NCBI GenBank assembly: GCA_019454625.1
Contig: JACFNY010000027.1
Location: forward strand, 1-12,880
Reading direction: 5' to 3'
Length of the DNA stretch: 12,880 bases
From: Sphingomonadaceae bacterium
GTDB lineage: Bacteria; Pseudomonadota; Alphaproteobacteria; Sphingomonadales; Sphingomonadaceae
The position numbers and the translations under genes are program-made. The notes under the pieces were generated by a model that worked only from the letters and a program-made list of their open reading frames with translations, was not told the DNA's origin and made no database searches. Of the stretch, positions 6,588 through 12,878 are shown piece by piece; positions within the stretch are counted from its first letter, which is position 1; each line of letters opens with the position of its first letter.

Positions 6588-8018
6588 GTGGCAGGAAGCA
6601 TCTTCGGGCGTCGCAAGGGCCTTCGCGACTGGCAGAGCTATTCCGGGAGCCGCGCCCTCAGACGCACCCTCACCTGGCCGCACCTCGTCGCGCTCGGCGT
6701 CGGCGCCATCGTCGGCACGGGTATCTACACGCTGATCGGCATCGGTGCGGGCAAGGCGGGGCCCGCCGTGATCGTCTCGTTCGCGATCGCCGGCCTGGTC
6801 TGCGCCTGCGCCGCCCTCGCCTACGCCGAGCTGGCGACGATGATGCCCGCCGCGGGCAGCGCCTACAGCTATTCCTACGTCGCGCTCAGCGAGCCCGTGG
6901 CGTGGGTGGTCGGGTGGAGCCTCGTGCTGGAATACACGGTCGTCTGCGCGGCGGTCGCGGTCGGCTGGTCGGGCTATGCCGTCGGCTTCCTGAACGGCTG
7001 GGGCGTCACGATCCCGCACGAATTCGCCGCCGGGCCGCACGCGGGCGGCATCATCAATCTCCCGGCGATCCTCATCACGATGGCGGTCGCGGGCCTGCTC
7101 GCGCTCGGAACGCGGGAAAGCGCGTTCGTCAACACGTTGCTCGTGCTGCTGAAGATGTCGGCGCTGGCGCTCTTCATCGTGCTTGCCGTGCCCGCGTTCG
7201 ACCCCGCCAACCTCCAACCCTTCGCGCCTTACGGCTGGGGTTCGGAGGAGGTCGGCGGCAACACGGTCGGCGTGATGGCGGGCGCAGCGCTGATCTTCTT
7301 CGCCTTCTACGGGTTCGACGCCGTCTCGACCGCCGCCGAGGAGACGAAGGACCCGGCGCGCGATCTCACCATCGGCATCATCGGCTCCATGCTGATCTGC
7401 ACCGTCGTGTACATGGCGGTCGCGGCGGCGGCGATCGGTGCCATGCCGGTCGCCGCGTTCTCGGCAAGCGGGGAACCGCTCGCGCATGTGCTCCGCTCGC
7501 TCGGCTGGCCGGGTGCGGCGCAGCTGATCGGCGCCGGTGCCATCGTCGCCATGCCGACCGTTCTGCTCGCCTTCATGTACGGCCAGAGCCGCATCTTCTT
7601 CGCCATCGCCCGCGACGGGCTGCTGCCGGAACGGCTCGCGCACGTGAACGCACGCACGGGAACGCCCGTGCTGATGACGATGGTGACGGCCGTCGTCGTC
7701 AGCGTCATCGCGGGATTGCTGCCGCTCGGCGAGATCGCCGAGCTTGCCAACACGGGGACGCTGGCCGCGTTCACCGCTATCGGGATCAGCCTCATCGTGC
7801 TGCGCCGCCGCGCGCCGGACGCGGAGCGGAGGTTCCGCGTGCCCTTCTACCTGCCCGTCGCGCTCGCCGCGATCGGCGGCTGCCTCTACCTGTTCGTCAG
7901 CCTGCCGGAAAAGACGCAAGCCCGCTTCCTCGTCTGGAACCTGATTGGCGTCGCCGTCTATCTCGCCTATGGGATGCGGCGGAGCCTGATCGCCGCCGCC
8001 AGCCGGAAGGAAGCCTGA
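6588..8018 (+). CDS. APC-superfamily amino-acid permease (cationic amino-acid transporter type)
   Basis: A 476-residue inner-membrane transporter, with GTG 6588 preceded by AGGGGG. It has about twelve hydrophobic segments. TM1 carries the APC signature (LVALGVGAIVGTGIYTLIG, about residues 30-48), where the broken helix GAIVGTG binds the substrate backbone. YAELATMMPAAGSAYSYSYV follows after TM2. FFAFYGFDAVSTAAEETKDPARDL is the TM6 region with the conserved FxAYxGFD-like and E-E-x-K-(D/N)-P motifs, and ARDGLLPERLAHVNARTGTPV is the conserved cytoplasmic loop. This order and length fit the CAT branch (TC 2.A.3.3, as in YfnA/YhdG), which takes up amino acids, likely with protons. The true substrate cannot be read from sequence. 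The stop overlaps the start of a stand-alone Lrp-type ligand-binding protein (TGATG), so the two are surely co-translated. The product may be controlled by the amino acid it imports. Confidence 0.93.
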   Translation: MAGSIFGRRKGLRDWQSYSGSRALRRTLTWPHLVALGVGAIVGTGIYTLIGIGAGKAGPAVIVSFAIAGLVCACAALAYAELATMMPAAGSAYSYSYVALSEPVAWVVGWSLVLEYTVVCAAVAVGWSGYAVGFLNGWGVTIPHEFAAGPHAGGIINLPAILITMAVAGLLALGTRESAFVNTLLVLLKMSALALFIVLAVPAFDPANLQPFAPYGWGSEEVGGNTVGVMAGAALIFFAFYGFDAVSTAAEETKDPARDLTIGIIGSMLICTVVYMAVAAAAIGAMPVAAFSASGEPLAHVLRSLGWPGAAQLIGAGAIVAMPTVLLAFMYGQSRIFFAIARDGLLPERLAHVNARTGTPVLMTMVTAVVVSVIAGLLPLGEIAELANTGTLAAFTAIGISLIVLRRRAPDAERRFRVPFYLPVALAAIGGCLYLFVSLPEKTQARFLVWNLIGVAVYLAYGMRRSLIAAASRKEA

Positions 8019-8281
8019 TGTACCGCCTGTTCGTCCTCGCCAAATGCGACCTCGGCCACGCCGCGAGCGTGGGCAACCGCATCGCCGAGATGGAGGAGGT
8101 CGCCGAGGTCTATTCGGTGACGGGCGAATACGACCTGCTCATCAAGGTCGGCTTCAGCGACCTCCCCGAGATCGAGGACTTCGTGCAGGAGAAGCTGCAC
8201 CGCGTGCCGGGCCTCAAGGAAACCGTGACGATGATGTCGTACCGCGTCTACGGCGAGGACATCGGCGATTTCGTGAACTGA
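8018..8281 (+). CDS. stand-alone Lrp/AsnC ligand-binding (RAM) domain protein
   Basis: An 87-residue protein that is only the effector-binding half of an Lrp/AsnC regulator. It runs MYRLFVLAKC (first strand), a helix (HAASVGNRIAEMEEV), then EVYSVTGEYDLLIKV with the characteristic TGEYD/L ligand-loop motif, a second helix (LPEIEDFVQEKLHRVPGL), and the closing strand ETVTMMSYRVY. It lacks the N-terminal DNA-binding helix-turn-helix. Length and motif order fit the small SMLRP-like family, which forms dimers, decamers and other rings and binds amino acids. ATG 8018 shares its A with the TGA of the permease (TGATG), so translation is coupled. Likely roles are an allosteric sensor for the permease or a partner of a full Lrp protein such as the one at 9900. 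These roles are inference; the domain call is firm. Confidence 0.9.
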   Translation: MYRLFVLAKCDLGHAASVGNRIAEMEEVAEVYSVTGEYDLLIKVGFSDLPEIEDFVQEKLHRVPGLKETVTMMSYRVYGEDIGDFVN

Positions 8282-8295
8282 AATTGAAGTTATCG

Positions 8296-8318
8296 GCGGG
8301 GGTGTGAAACGCCCTCGC
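8296..8318 (+). terminator. candidate terminator after the permease-RAM unit
   Basis: GCGGGGGTGT (8296-8305) pairs with ACGCCCTCGC (8309-8318) across all 10 positions, two of them G-U pairs in RNA, around a GAA loop. It sits 14 bp after the stop. Only ATCTT follows, so termination strength is uncertain. Confidence 0.45.
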
Positions 8319-8340
8319 ATCTTGAGCACGCCCTCTTGTT

Positions 8341-8358
8341 ATGAGATAAAAATCTCAT
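8341..8358. promoter_or_regulatory. palindromic operator candidate, probably for the downstream TetR regulator
   Basis: ATGAGAT, AAAA, ATCTCAT form a perfect 7+7 bp palindrome with a 4-base centre (18 bp). The size and form are typical of TetR-family operators. It is 35 bp before the SnoaL-like gene that shares a unit with a TetR regulator. TTGTTA (8336-8341) and TATGAG (8359-8364) flank it at 17 bp spacing and could be -35 and -10 elements, so a bound dimer would occlude the promoter. A further ATGAG copy follows at 8360. Confidence 0.6.
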
Positions 8359-8393
8359 TATGAGGTATCCATCGAATCAACAGGGTGATGAAG

Positions 8394-8837
8394 ATGGCGA
8401 CGACGGCGACCGGACTCTTGAGCCGGGGCGAGATGGACCGGCGGATGGATGCGCATTTCGGTTTCGAGGCGCGCGACGATGTCGAGGGCGTGCTCGCGAC
8501 GCTTTCGCATGACGTGGAGCATGACATCATCGGCTGGCCGGCGGGCCCCTCGCACGGGCGCGAGGCGACGCGCGGCTTCTACGAAGCGCTGTTCCGCGAC
8601 CTCTCGGACGGGCGCTTCACCACGCTGCGCCGCCTGTACGGCGACAACTTCATGGTCGACGATTCGCTGTGGGAGGGGTTCGCGCCGGGCCATCCGTTCG
8701 GCGTCGCCGGAGAGGGACGGCCGCTGAAGTTCCGGCTGCTCCACGTGATCGAGTTCGCGGACGGCGGAGACATCGCGCGCGAGAACGTGTGGGTCGACCT
8801 CGCCGCCATCCTCCAGCAATTGCCGCAGCAGCCGTAG
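8394..8837 (+). CDS. SnoaL-like / NTF2-fold protein
   Basis: A 147-residue soluble protein. ATG 8394 is preferred because AGGG lies eight bases upstream; in-frame GTG 8385 and ATG 8388 are alternatives that add two or three residues. The layout is that of the NTF2-like superfamily, SnoaL/ester-cyclase branch: an N-terminal helix (EMDRRMDAHFGFEARDDVEGVLATL), the strand-rich HDVEHDIIGWPAGPSHGREATRGFYEALF, then LYGDNFMVDDSLWEGF and the closing LKFRLLHVIEFADGGDIARENVWVD. This is the same order as in SnoaL proteins, where a pocket under the curved sheet binds a small hydrophobic ligand. The family includes polyketide cyclases, steroid isomerases, epoxide hydrolases and non-enzymes. Specific activity cannot be read; the ENVW/LD ending is common in uncharacterised members. 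It lies one base before the TetR gene, and the palindrome in front of it may be the site of TetR control. A role in metabolising or sensing a small lipophilic compound is plausible inference. Confidence 0.82.
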   Translation: MATTATGLLSRGEMDRRMDAHFGFEARDDVEGVLATLSHDVEHDIIGWPAGPSHGREATRGFYEALFRDLSDGRFTTLRRLYGDNFMVDDSLWEGFAPGHPFGVAGEGRPLKFRLLHVIEFADGGDIARENVWVDLAAILQQLPQQP

Positions 8838-8838
8838 C

Positions 8839-9459
8839 GTGGCGAAGGCGGAGCAGGCCGGGCGCTGGAAGCAGCGGCGGCGGACGCGGCAGGACATTCT
8901 CGCCGCCGCGGCGCAGCTTCTGAAACAGGGCCAGCGGCCGAGCCTGGAGGAGATCGCGGACGCCGCGCTCGTTTCGCGGGCGACGGCCTACCGCTATTTC
9001 CCGAACGCCGACGCGCTGTTCGTGGAAGCGGCGCTGGAGATCGAATTCCCGAGGATCGGCGACGTCCTGAACGGCGCCGACGACGACCCCGTGCAGCGCG
9101 TCGAGCGCGTCGATACGGCGCTGCACGCGCTCATCGCCGAAAACGAGGTGCCGCTCAGGCTGATGCTCGCGGGCGCGATCGAACGCCGGGCGCGCGGCGA
9201 AACCGGCGCCGACCTCCCCGTCCGTCAGGACCGGCGCACGCCGATGCTGGAGGAAGCGCTTGCGCCCGCGCGGGCATCGTTCAAGCCCGCCGACCTCAAG
9301 GCGCTGACCGCCGCGCTGGCGCTGATCGTCGGCCCCGAAGCGATGATCGTGTTCCGGGACGTGCTGAGGCTGGACGACGCCGAAGCGGCGCGCGTGCGCC
9401 GCTGGGCGATCCGCGCGCTGATCGCGGCGGCGCGCCGGACCCCGACCGGCTCAGGCTGA
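8839..9459 (+). CDS. TetR/AcrR family transcriptional regulator
   Basis: A 206-residue regulator starting at GTG 8839, one base after the TAG of the SnoaL-like gene. With no clear ribosome site of its own, it probably depends on coupled translation. The N-terminal DNA-binding domain is recognisable: RRTRQDILAAAAQLLKQG (helix 1), SLEEIADAALVSRATAYRYF (helices 2-3, about residues 35-54, with the typical ATAYRYF recognition-helix end), then NADALFVEAAL (helix 4). The C-terminal half (about 70-200) is all-helical and variable, as expected for a ligand pocket and dimer face, so the inducer is unknown. Because the gene is last in a unit headed by a perfect palindrome, it is likely autoregulatory and controls the SnoaL-like gene. 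The nearby P450 could be a further target, but nothing in its promoter matches the palindrome. Confidence 0.92.
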   Translation: MAKAEQAGRWKQRRRTRQDILAAAAQLLKQGQRPSLEEIADAALVSRATAYRYFPNADALFVEAALEIEFPRIGDVLNGADDDPVQRVERVDTALHALIAENEVPLRLMLAGAIERRARGETGADLPVRQDRRTPMLEEALAPARASFKPADLKALTAALALIVGPEAMIVFRDVLRLDDAEAARVRRWAIRALIAAARRTPTGSG

Positions 9460-9466
9460 ATCTGTT

Positions 9467-9772
9467 TTAACCGACCATCATTTCCAGCGTCACCGCCGCG
9501 ACCGCGAACTGGCCGCGCATCTTCTCGGCGATGACGGAGGCGTCGTGGTCGGAAAGACCGGGGACGACGACGCGCATCTCCAGCCTCTCGCGGACGCGCC
9601 GGGAACGGAAGACCGAGGGCACGAGGTCGCGCTGGGCGAAATAGTTGAGCACCCGCAAGCTGATGTGCGGATCGACGTTCGCGATAATCTCGAAGTGCGC
9701 GCTCCGGCTGACATAGGCGAGATGCGGCCCGGAAACGGCGGGCGCGGCGGCAGCGGCAAGAGCAGACGACAT
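9467..9772 (-). CDS. small ACT-like domain protein
   Basis: A 101-residue protein with a good ribosome site (AGAGGA, seven bases before ATG 9772). Residues 1-17 are Ala/Pro-rich and low complexity. Residues 24-98 look like one ACT domain: strand AHFEIIANVD, helix SLRVLNYFAQRDLVPSVF, strand RERLEMRVVVPGL, helix SDHDASVIAEKMRGQFAV, strand AVTLEMMV. The beta-alpha-beta-beta-alpha-beta order and the pattern 'helix ending in R/QRGL/DLVP' resemble the small regulatory subunit of acetolactate synthase (IlvM/IlvN type) and related amino-acid-binding ACT proteins. No acetolactate synthase large subunit lies nearby, so it is not shown to be IlvM. It is divergent from an Lrp/AsnC gene with a 127-bp shared control region and converges on the TetR gene (7 bp apart). 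An amino-acid-sensing or enzyme-regulating role is inference. Confidence 0.65.
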   Translation of the reverse strand: MSSALAAAAAPAVSGPHLAYVSRSAHFEIIANVDPHISLRVLNYFAQRDLVPSVFRSRRVRERLEMRVVVPGLSDHDASVIAEKMRGQFAVAAVTLEMMVG

Positions 9773-9834
9773 GACATTCCTCTTCGAGATGATGGCCCGC
9801 TTGTCACACAGGCGCCGGGGAAAAGGGATGCAAA

Positions 9835-9872
9835 GTGATTGCGCGGCGCTCGAATTCGTGCATAAAAATCAC
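9835..9872. promoter_or_regulatory. shared control region of ACT-like and Lrp genes with inverted half-sites
   Basis: The 127-bp gap between the divergent starts (9772 and 9900) becomes AT-rich near the Lrp gene. GTGATT (9835-9840) and AATCAC (9867-9872) are inverted copies 32 bp apart centre to centre, about three helical turns. An 8-bp palindrome CGAATTCG (9851-9858) lies almost midway. Lrp-family proteins often bind multiple phased sites next to their own gene, so this is a reasonable autoregulatory site. The match to a known consensus is not established. Confidence 0.4.
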
Positions 9873-9899
9873 CCAAACTTGATAAATAGAGACTAAATC

Positions 9900-10373
9900 A
9901 TGCAACTCGACGCGTTCGACCGGAAAATCCTTCGAATCCTTCAGGAGGATTGCAGCCTGTCGACCGCCGAGATCGCCGAGCGCGTGGGGCTGTCGCAATC
10001 CCCCTGCTGGCGGCGCATCGCGGCGATGGAGGAGGCCGGCATCATCAGGAAGCGCGTCGCGCTGCTCGACAGGCGCAAGGTCGGGCTCGGCGCGCAGGTG
10101 TTCGCCAACGTGAAGCTCTCCGCGCACGGCCGCTCGCACATGGCCGAGTTCGAGGCGACGGTGCGGGAGATCGAGGAGATCCAGGAATGCTACGTGCTGA
10201 TGGGCACGACGGACTTCCTGCTGCGCATCGTGACGCCGGACATCGAGGCTTACGAGAAGCTGTTCTTCGAAAGGCTTTCGCGCCTGCCGGGCGTGCAGGA
10301 GATCACCTCGTCGATGGCTCTCTCGGAGATCAAGAGCACCACGGCGCTGCCGGTCAGAGCCGCTCCAGCCTGA
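9900..10373 (+). CDS. Lrp/AsnC family transcriptional regulator
   Basis: A 157-residue complete Lrp/AsnC protein. It begins MQLDAFDRKILRILQEDC, the usual first helix. The helix-turn-helix is at about residues 20-50 (STAEIAERVGLSQSPCWRRI, then MEEAGIIRKRVALLD). The RAM effector domain spans about 65-145, with the ligand-loop segment CYVLMGTTDFLLRIV and the ending GVQEITSSMALSEIKSTTALP. That ending is shared with the Lrp/BkdR-like group, which respond to leucine or branched-chain amino acids. ATG 9900 has only a weak GAGA eight bases upstream and an AT-rich front, so its translation or leader may be unusual. It is divergent from the ACT-like gene, which is a natural target. Its 3' end overlaps the P450 gene tail by 20 bp on the other strand. 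Confidence 0.93.
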   Translation: MQLDAFDRKILRILQEDCSLSTAEIAERVGLSQSPCWRRIAAMEEAGIIRKRVALLDRRKVGLGAQVFANVKLSAHGRSHMAEFEATVREIEEIQECYVLMGTTDFLLRIVTPDIEAYEKLFFERLSRLPGVQEITSSMALSEIKSTTALPVRAAPA

Positions 10374-11781
10374 GCGGCAGGCCGTCGCGCGGCTTCGGCA
10401 TGGGGAACATGCGGAAGTCCGCCTCGTAGCCTTCGCGCAGCACGATGCGGCGCTTGTCGAGCAGCTCGAACATGAAGGCCTTCGCCTGCATGTAGGCGAA
10501 ATGAAGGCCGAGGCACATGTGGCCGCCGCCGCCGAAGGGAACCCACGCGTACTTGTGGCGGCCCTTCGACTGCTCCGGCGAGAAACGCGCCGGGTCGAAC
10601 CGGTCCGGGTCCGGCCAGAGCTCGGGCAGGCGGTGGGTCATCATCGGGTTGATGCCGATGTGCGTCCCCGCCGGGATCGTGTGGTTGCCGAACGCGAAAT
10701 CCCTGAGCGCCCGGCGCGGCAGCGCGGGCACGGGCGCGTTCAGCCGCATCGCCTCCTTGAACGCCCACTCGGTCTTCTCGAAGCGGTCGAGCTGCTCGTA
10801 GGGGATACGGTCGCCGAACTCGGCGCGCACGCCGCGCACCTCCGCGCGCAGCACCTCCTGCCATTCGGGCGCGGCGCCGAGATAATAGACGGTCGAGGTG
10901 AGCGACGAGGTGAGCGTGTCGTGCGCCGCCATCATCAGGAAGTTCATGTGATCAATGATTTCCTGATCGGTGAGCAGCCGCGTCTCGCCGGTCGCCTCGT
11001 CCTCGTGCTCGGCGTTGCAGATCTGCGTGAAGATGTCGTCGCCTGCCGCGCCGCGCCGTTTCGGAATCTCCCGCCCGAAGAAGTCGCACAGGAAGGCGCG
11101 GCCCTTCACCCCGCGCGCCATCGCCGTGAACGGCAAGGGCCGCCGCACGATGCCCACGGACGCGGCGACCATGTCCACGAAGCTCCGGTTGATCCGGTCC
11201 GCCTCCGGCCCCCACGGGATGCCGAGGAACGAGGTGGCGGCGAGATCGAGCGTCAGCTGCTTGATCGCCGGATAGAAGCGCATGTCCTCCGGCCACGCCG
11301 CGATGCGCGCGGCGATGCCCTCCTGAAGCGCGCCGAGGTAATTCTGCATCGGCGCGGGCTTGAAGGCGACGGAGAGCGTCTTCCTGTGGACGCGGTGCTC
11401 CTCGAAATCCATCAGCATGACGCCGCGCGGGAACACGTAGTCGAGGATCGGGTTCCAGCCCTGCTCCGACGAGAAGGTCTTGTCCCGGTTCATGAAGACG
11501 AGCTCGTTCGCCTCCGGGCCGATCAACGTCACCTGCCAGCCGCCGCCGATGTTGGGCGTGCGGTAGACGCGCCCGAACCGGCCCATCTGCTCCCGCACCA
11601 TGCCGAGCGGGTCTTTCAGGAAAGCCACGGTCCGCATGAGCCCGCCCAGCCGCGAGCCCGGCTGCTCGCCCGGCAGGTGCGCGAGGTCCGCATAGCCCGT
11701 GTCGCGAAGCCGCGCATAACGCTCCTTCGGCGTCGAGCCGTCGTCGGTACGGAATTCCTGCGGATGAACCGGCGCGTTCAT
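10354..11781 (-). CDS. cytochrome P450 monooxygenase
   Basis: A 475-residue soluble haem-thiolate monooxygenase. ATG 11781 is used because GGGAG lies nine bases upstream and the product starts MNAPVHPQEF. The longer open frame to 11934 reads through regulatory DNA. Core motifs are all present: helix C HRVHRKTL (about 129-136), I-helix AAHDTLTSS (285-293, with Asp288-Thr289 for oxygen activation), ExxR as Glu343-Arg346 (FKEAMRL), the PERF-type FDPARF (395-400), and the haem loop FGGGGHMCLG (416-425) with Cys423 as the iron ligand. There is no N-terminal membrane anchor, as usual for bacterial P450s, so electrons would come from a separate ferredoxin/reductase not found in the window. Substrate is unknown; the P450 family number cannot be given without a search. 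It stands alone, transcribed from an AT-rich upstream region holding a near-palindrome. Confidence 0.95.
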   Translation of the reverse strand: MNAPVHPQEFRTDDGSTPKERYARLRDTGYADLAHLPGEQPGSRLGGLMRTVAFLKDPLGMVREQMGRFGRVYRTPNIGGGWQVTLIGPEANELVFMNRDKTFSSEQGWNPILDYVFPRGVMLMDFEEHRVHRKTLSVAFKPAPMQNYLGALQEGIAARIAAWPEDMRFYPAIKQLTLDLAATSFLGIPWGPEADRINRSFVDMVAASVGIVRRPLPFTAMARGVKGRAFLCDFFGREIPKRRGAAGDDIFTQICNAEHEDEATGETRLLTDQEIIDHMNFLMMAAHDTLTSSLTSTVYYLGAAPEWQEVLRAEVRGVRAEFGDRIPYEQLDRFEKTEWAFKEAMRLNAPVPALPRRALRDFAFGNHTIPAGTHIGINPMMTHRLPELWPDPDRFDPARFSPEQSKGRHKYAWVPFGGGGHMCLGLHFAYMQAKAFMFELLDKRRIVLREGYEADFRMFPMPKPRDGLPLRLERL

Positions 11782-12081
11782 GGCTGCTGCTCCCACCAAA
11801 ATCTTTCCGGGCGCGGTCTCGTGTGCGGCGGGCGCTCCCTCCCACGGCACGTCCGCACGCACACGGCACCCGCGCGACTCTCCCTCCCCGCGCGCAAAAT
11901 GCGGAGTGATGATACGCAAAGCGGGGTTGAGCACAACTTAATTTACATTGCCGTAAGCAAGTCCGCCCATGGCCAAAAACAGCGTATTTTCCGCGTTGAA
12001 ACCATATAGGTTTTCAATTTAGAAAAAGTGAGTGTTTACGGTTCATAAAAGCCGATGCTCGACGAGCGGATACGGTGCCGG
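11782..12081. other. non-coding stretch upstream of the P450 gene
   Basis: This 300-bp gap lies between the P450 start and the end of the minus-strand Lrp gene. I find no convincing coding sequence. From about 11930 to 12060 it is clearly more AT-rich than its surroundings and probably holds the P450 promoter. It also contains the near-palindrome listed separately. No good hairpin plus U-tract closes the Lrp gene; GCTCGACGAGC at 12057-12067 is short. Transcription from the Lrp unit may therefore continue into the P450 gene. Confidence 0.55.
11996..12017. promoter_or_regulatory. 22-bp near-palindrome, operator candidate for the P450 gene
   Basis: The segment from TTGAAACC to GGTTTTCAA around a central ATATA agrees with its own reverse complement at 18 of 22 positions, with six-base outer arms TTGAAA/TTTCAA perfect. 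It is about 215 bp before the P450 ATG in the AT-rich control region. The symmetry is visible; which regulator binds it is not known. Confidence 0.4.
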
Positions 12082-12528
12082 CTAGCGCTCGATCTTGGTC
12101 GCCAGAATGACCGACGTCGTCGTTCGTTCGACGCCCTCCAGCAGGCAAATCTCGTCGATCAGCTCATTGAGCTGCTCGCCGTCCTTCGCTTCCAGCATGA
12201 CGATGACGTCGTACTCGCCGCTGATCGCATAGACGGCCTGCACCTGCCGGAAGCTGGCGAGCGCCTGCTCGACGTCGCGGTGGGAGCGCGGCACCGTCTT
12301 GATCATCATGTGCGCCCGAAGGCGGCTGCCGGCAAAAGCGGTTCCGAGCCGGACCGTGTAGCCCGCGACAACCCCCGCCTCCTCGAGGCGCGACAGCCGC
12401 GAGTAGAGCTGTCCGCGCGGAATGCCGAGCTGCTTGGCGAGCTGGGCGATCGGTTGCCGTGCGTCGTCGCGAAGCTGCGTGAGCAGCGCCTCGTCGACAT
12501 CGTCAAGCCTCGCGCCCGCCAGCGACAT
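12082..12528 (-). CDS. Lrp/AsnC family transcriptional regulator, coupled to isoaspartyl peptidase gene
   Basis: A 148-residue complete Lrp/AsnC protein. I use ATG 12528, which shares one base with the TGA of the upstream gene (TGATG), giving coupled translation. GTG 12540 is an alternative start that adds four residues. The first helix is LDDVDEALLTQLRDD. The helix-turn-helix is at about residues 24-54 (QPIAQLAKQLGIPRGQLYSRL, then LEEAGVVAGYTV). The RAM domain runs from about 70 to 145, with the ligand-loop motif VYAISGEYDVIVMLE and the end VERTTTSVILATKIER. This type often controls an adjacent amino-acid catabolic gene in response to its substrate. Here the partner hydrolyses asparagine or isoaspartyl peptides, so aspartate, asparagine or a related effector is plausible. 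That is inference from context. Confidence 0.93.
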   Translation of the reverse strand: MSLAGARLDDVDEALLTQLRDDARQPIAQLAKQLGIPRGQLYSRLSRLEEAGVVAGYTVRLGTAFAGSRLRAHMMIKTVPRSHRDVEQALASFRQVQAVYAISGEYDVIVMLEAKDGEQLNELIDEICLLEGVERTTTSVILATKIER

Positions 12529-12878
12529 CAGTCCATCCACGCTTCGTCGGCGTAAATGGCCGTTTCAGGAGAAGACCCCGCAGCCATGCGGCCACGGTAC
12601 ATGCCGAGGTCGTTGATGGCAAAGGCCGGATGCCCGTCCGCGCCCATCGCGATGAGGCCGCCGTCTCCGCCGATCGCGCCGACGGCGTCGATGGTCTCCT
12701 TCGCGGCGCGCGACAGGCTCTCCCCGCGCCACGCCACGCGGTCGCAGACCTGCCGGGCGGCGCTTTCCCGGATGAAATATTCGCCCGACCCGGTCGCGGA
12801 AACGGCGCACTGGCCGTTCCGCGCATAGGTGCCAGCCCCGATGATCGGGGAATCGCCGACACGCCCCCAACGTTTTCC
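12528..12878 (-). CDS. isoaspartyl peptidase / plant-type L-asparaginase (Ntn-hydrolase), C-terminal part
   Basis: Only the last 116 residues are visible; the gene runs off the right edge. It is the beta-subunit part of an N-terminal-nucleophile asparaginase family enzyme. The visible part begins GKRWGRVGDSPIIGAGTYA, the conserved stretch that follows the catalytic threonine by about 20 residues in the family, so the nucleophile lies just outside the window. Arg6 and Asp9 (GRVGDSP) and Thr29-Gly30-x-Gly32 (SATGSGEYFIR) match substrate-binding positions known from E. coli IaaA. The end carries GGDGGLIAMGADGHPAFAIND and GMYRG, also family hallmarks. The enzyme removes beta-aspartyl residues from isoaspartyl dipeptides and hydrolyses asparagine. 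Related glycosylasparaginases cannot be wholly excluded. Its TGA overlaps the start of the Lrp-type regulator. Confidence 0.9.
   Translation of the reverse strand, partial: GKRWGRVGDSPIIGAGTYARNGQCAVSATGSGEYFIRESAARQVCDRVAWRGESLSRAAKETIDAVGAIGGDGGLIAMGADGHPAFAINDLGMYRGRMAAGSSPETAIYADEAWMD

Noticed and set aside
4902..7919. A 1005-codon open frame on the minus strand
   Set aside because: It lies opposite the choice-of-anchor I and permease genes, both with clear family motifs. The product is Arg/Asp/Ala/His-rich low-complexity sequence typical of antisense frames in GC-rich DNA.
6545..8281. One 578-codon open frame running across the permease into the RAM gene
   Set aside because: Only the last part, from the ATG at 8018, is a real protein. 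The earlier part is the permease gene read in the wrong frame (Arg/His-rich). It is not a fusion protein.
12503..12870. Two other open frames on the minus strand at the right edge
   Set aside because: They are off-frame readings of the isoaspartyl peptidase gene, whose own frame carries the GRVGDSP, TGSGE and GMYRG motifs.
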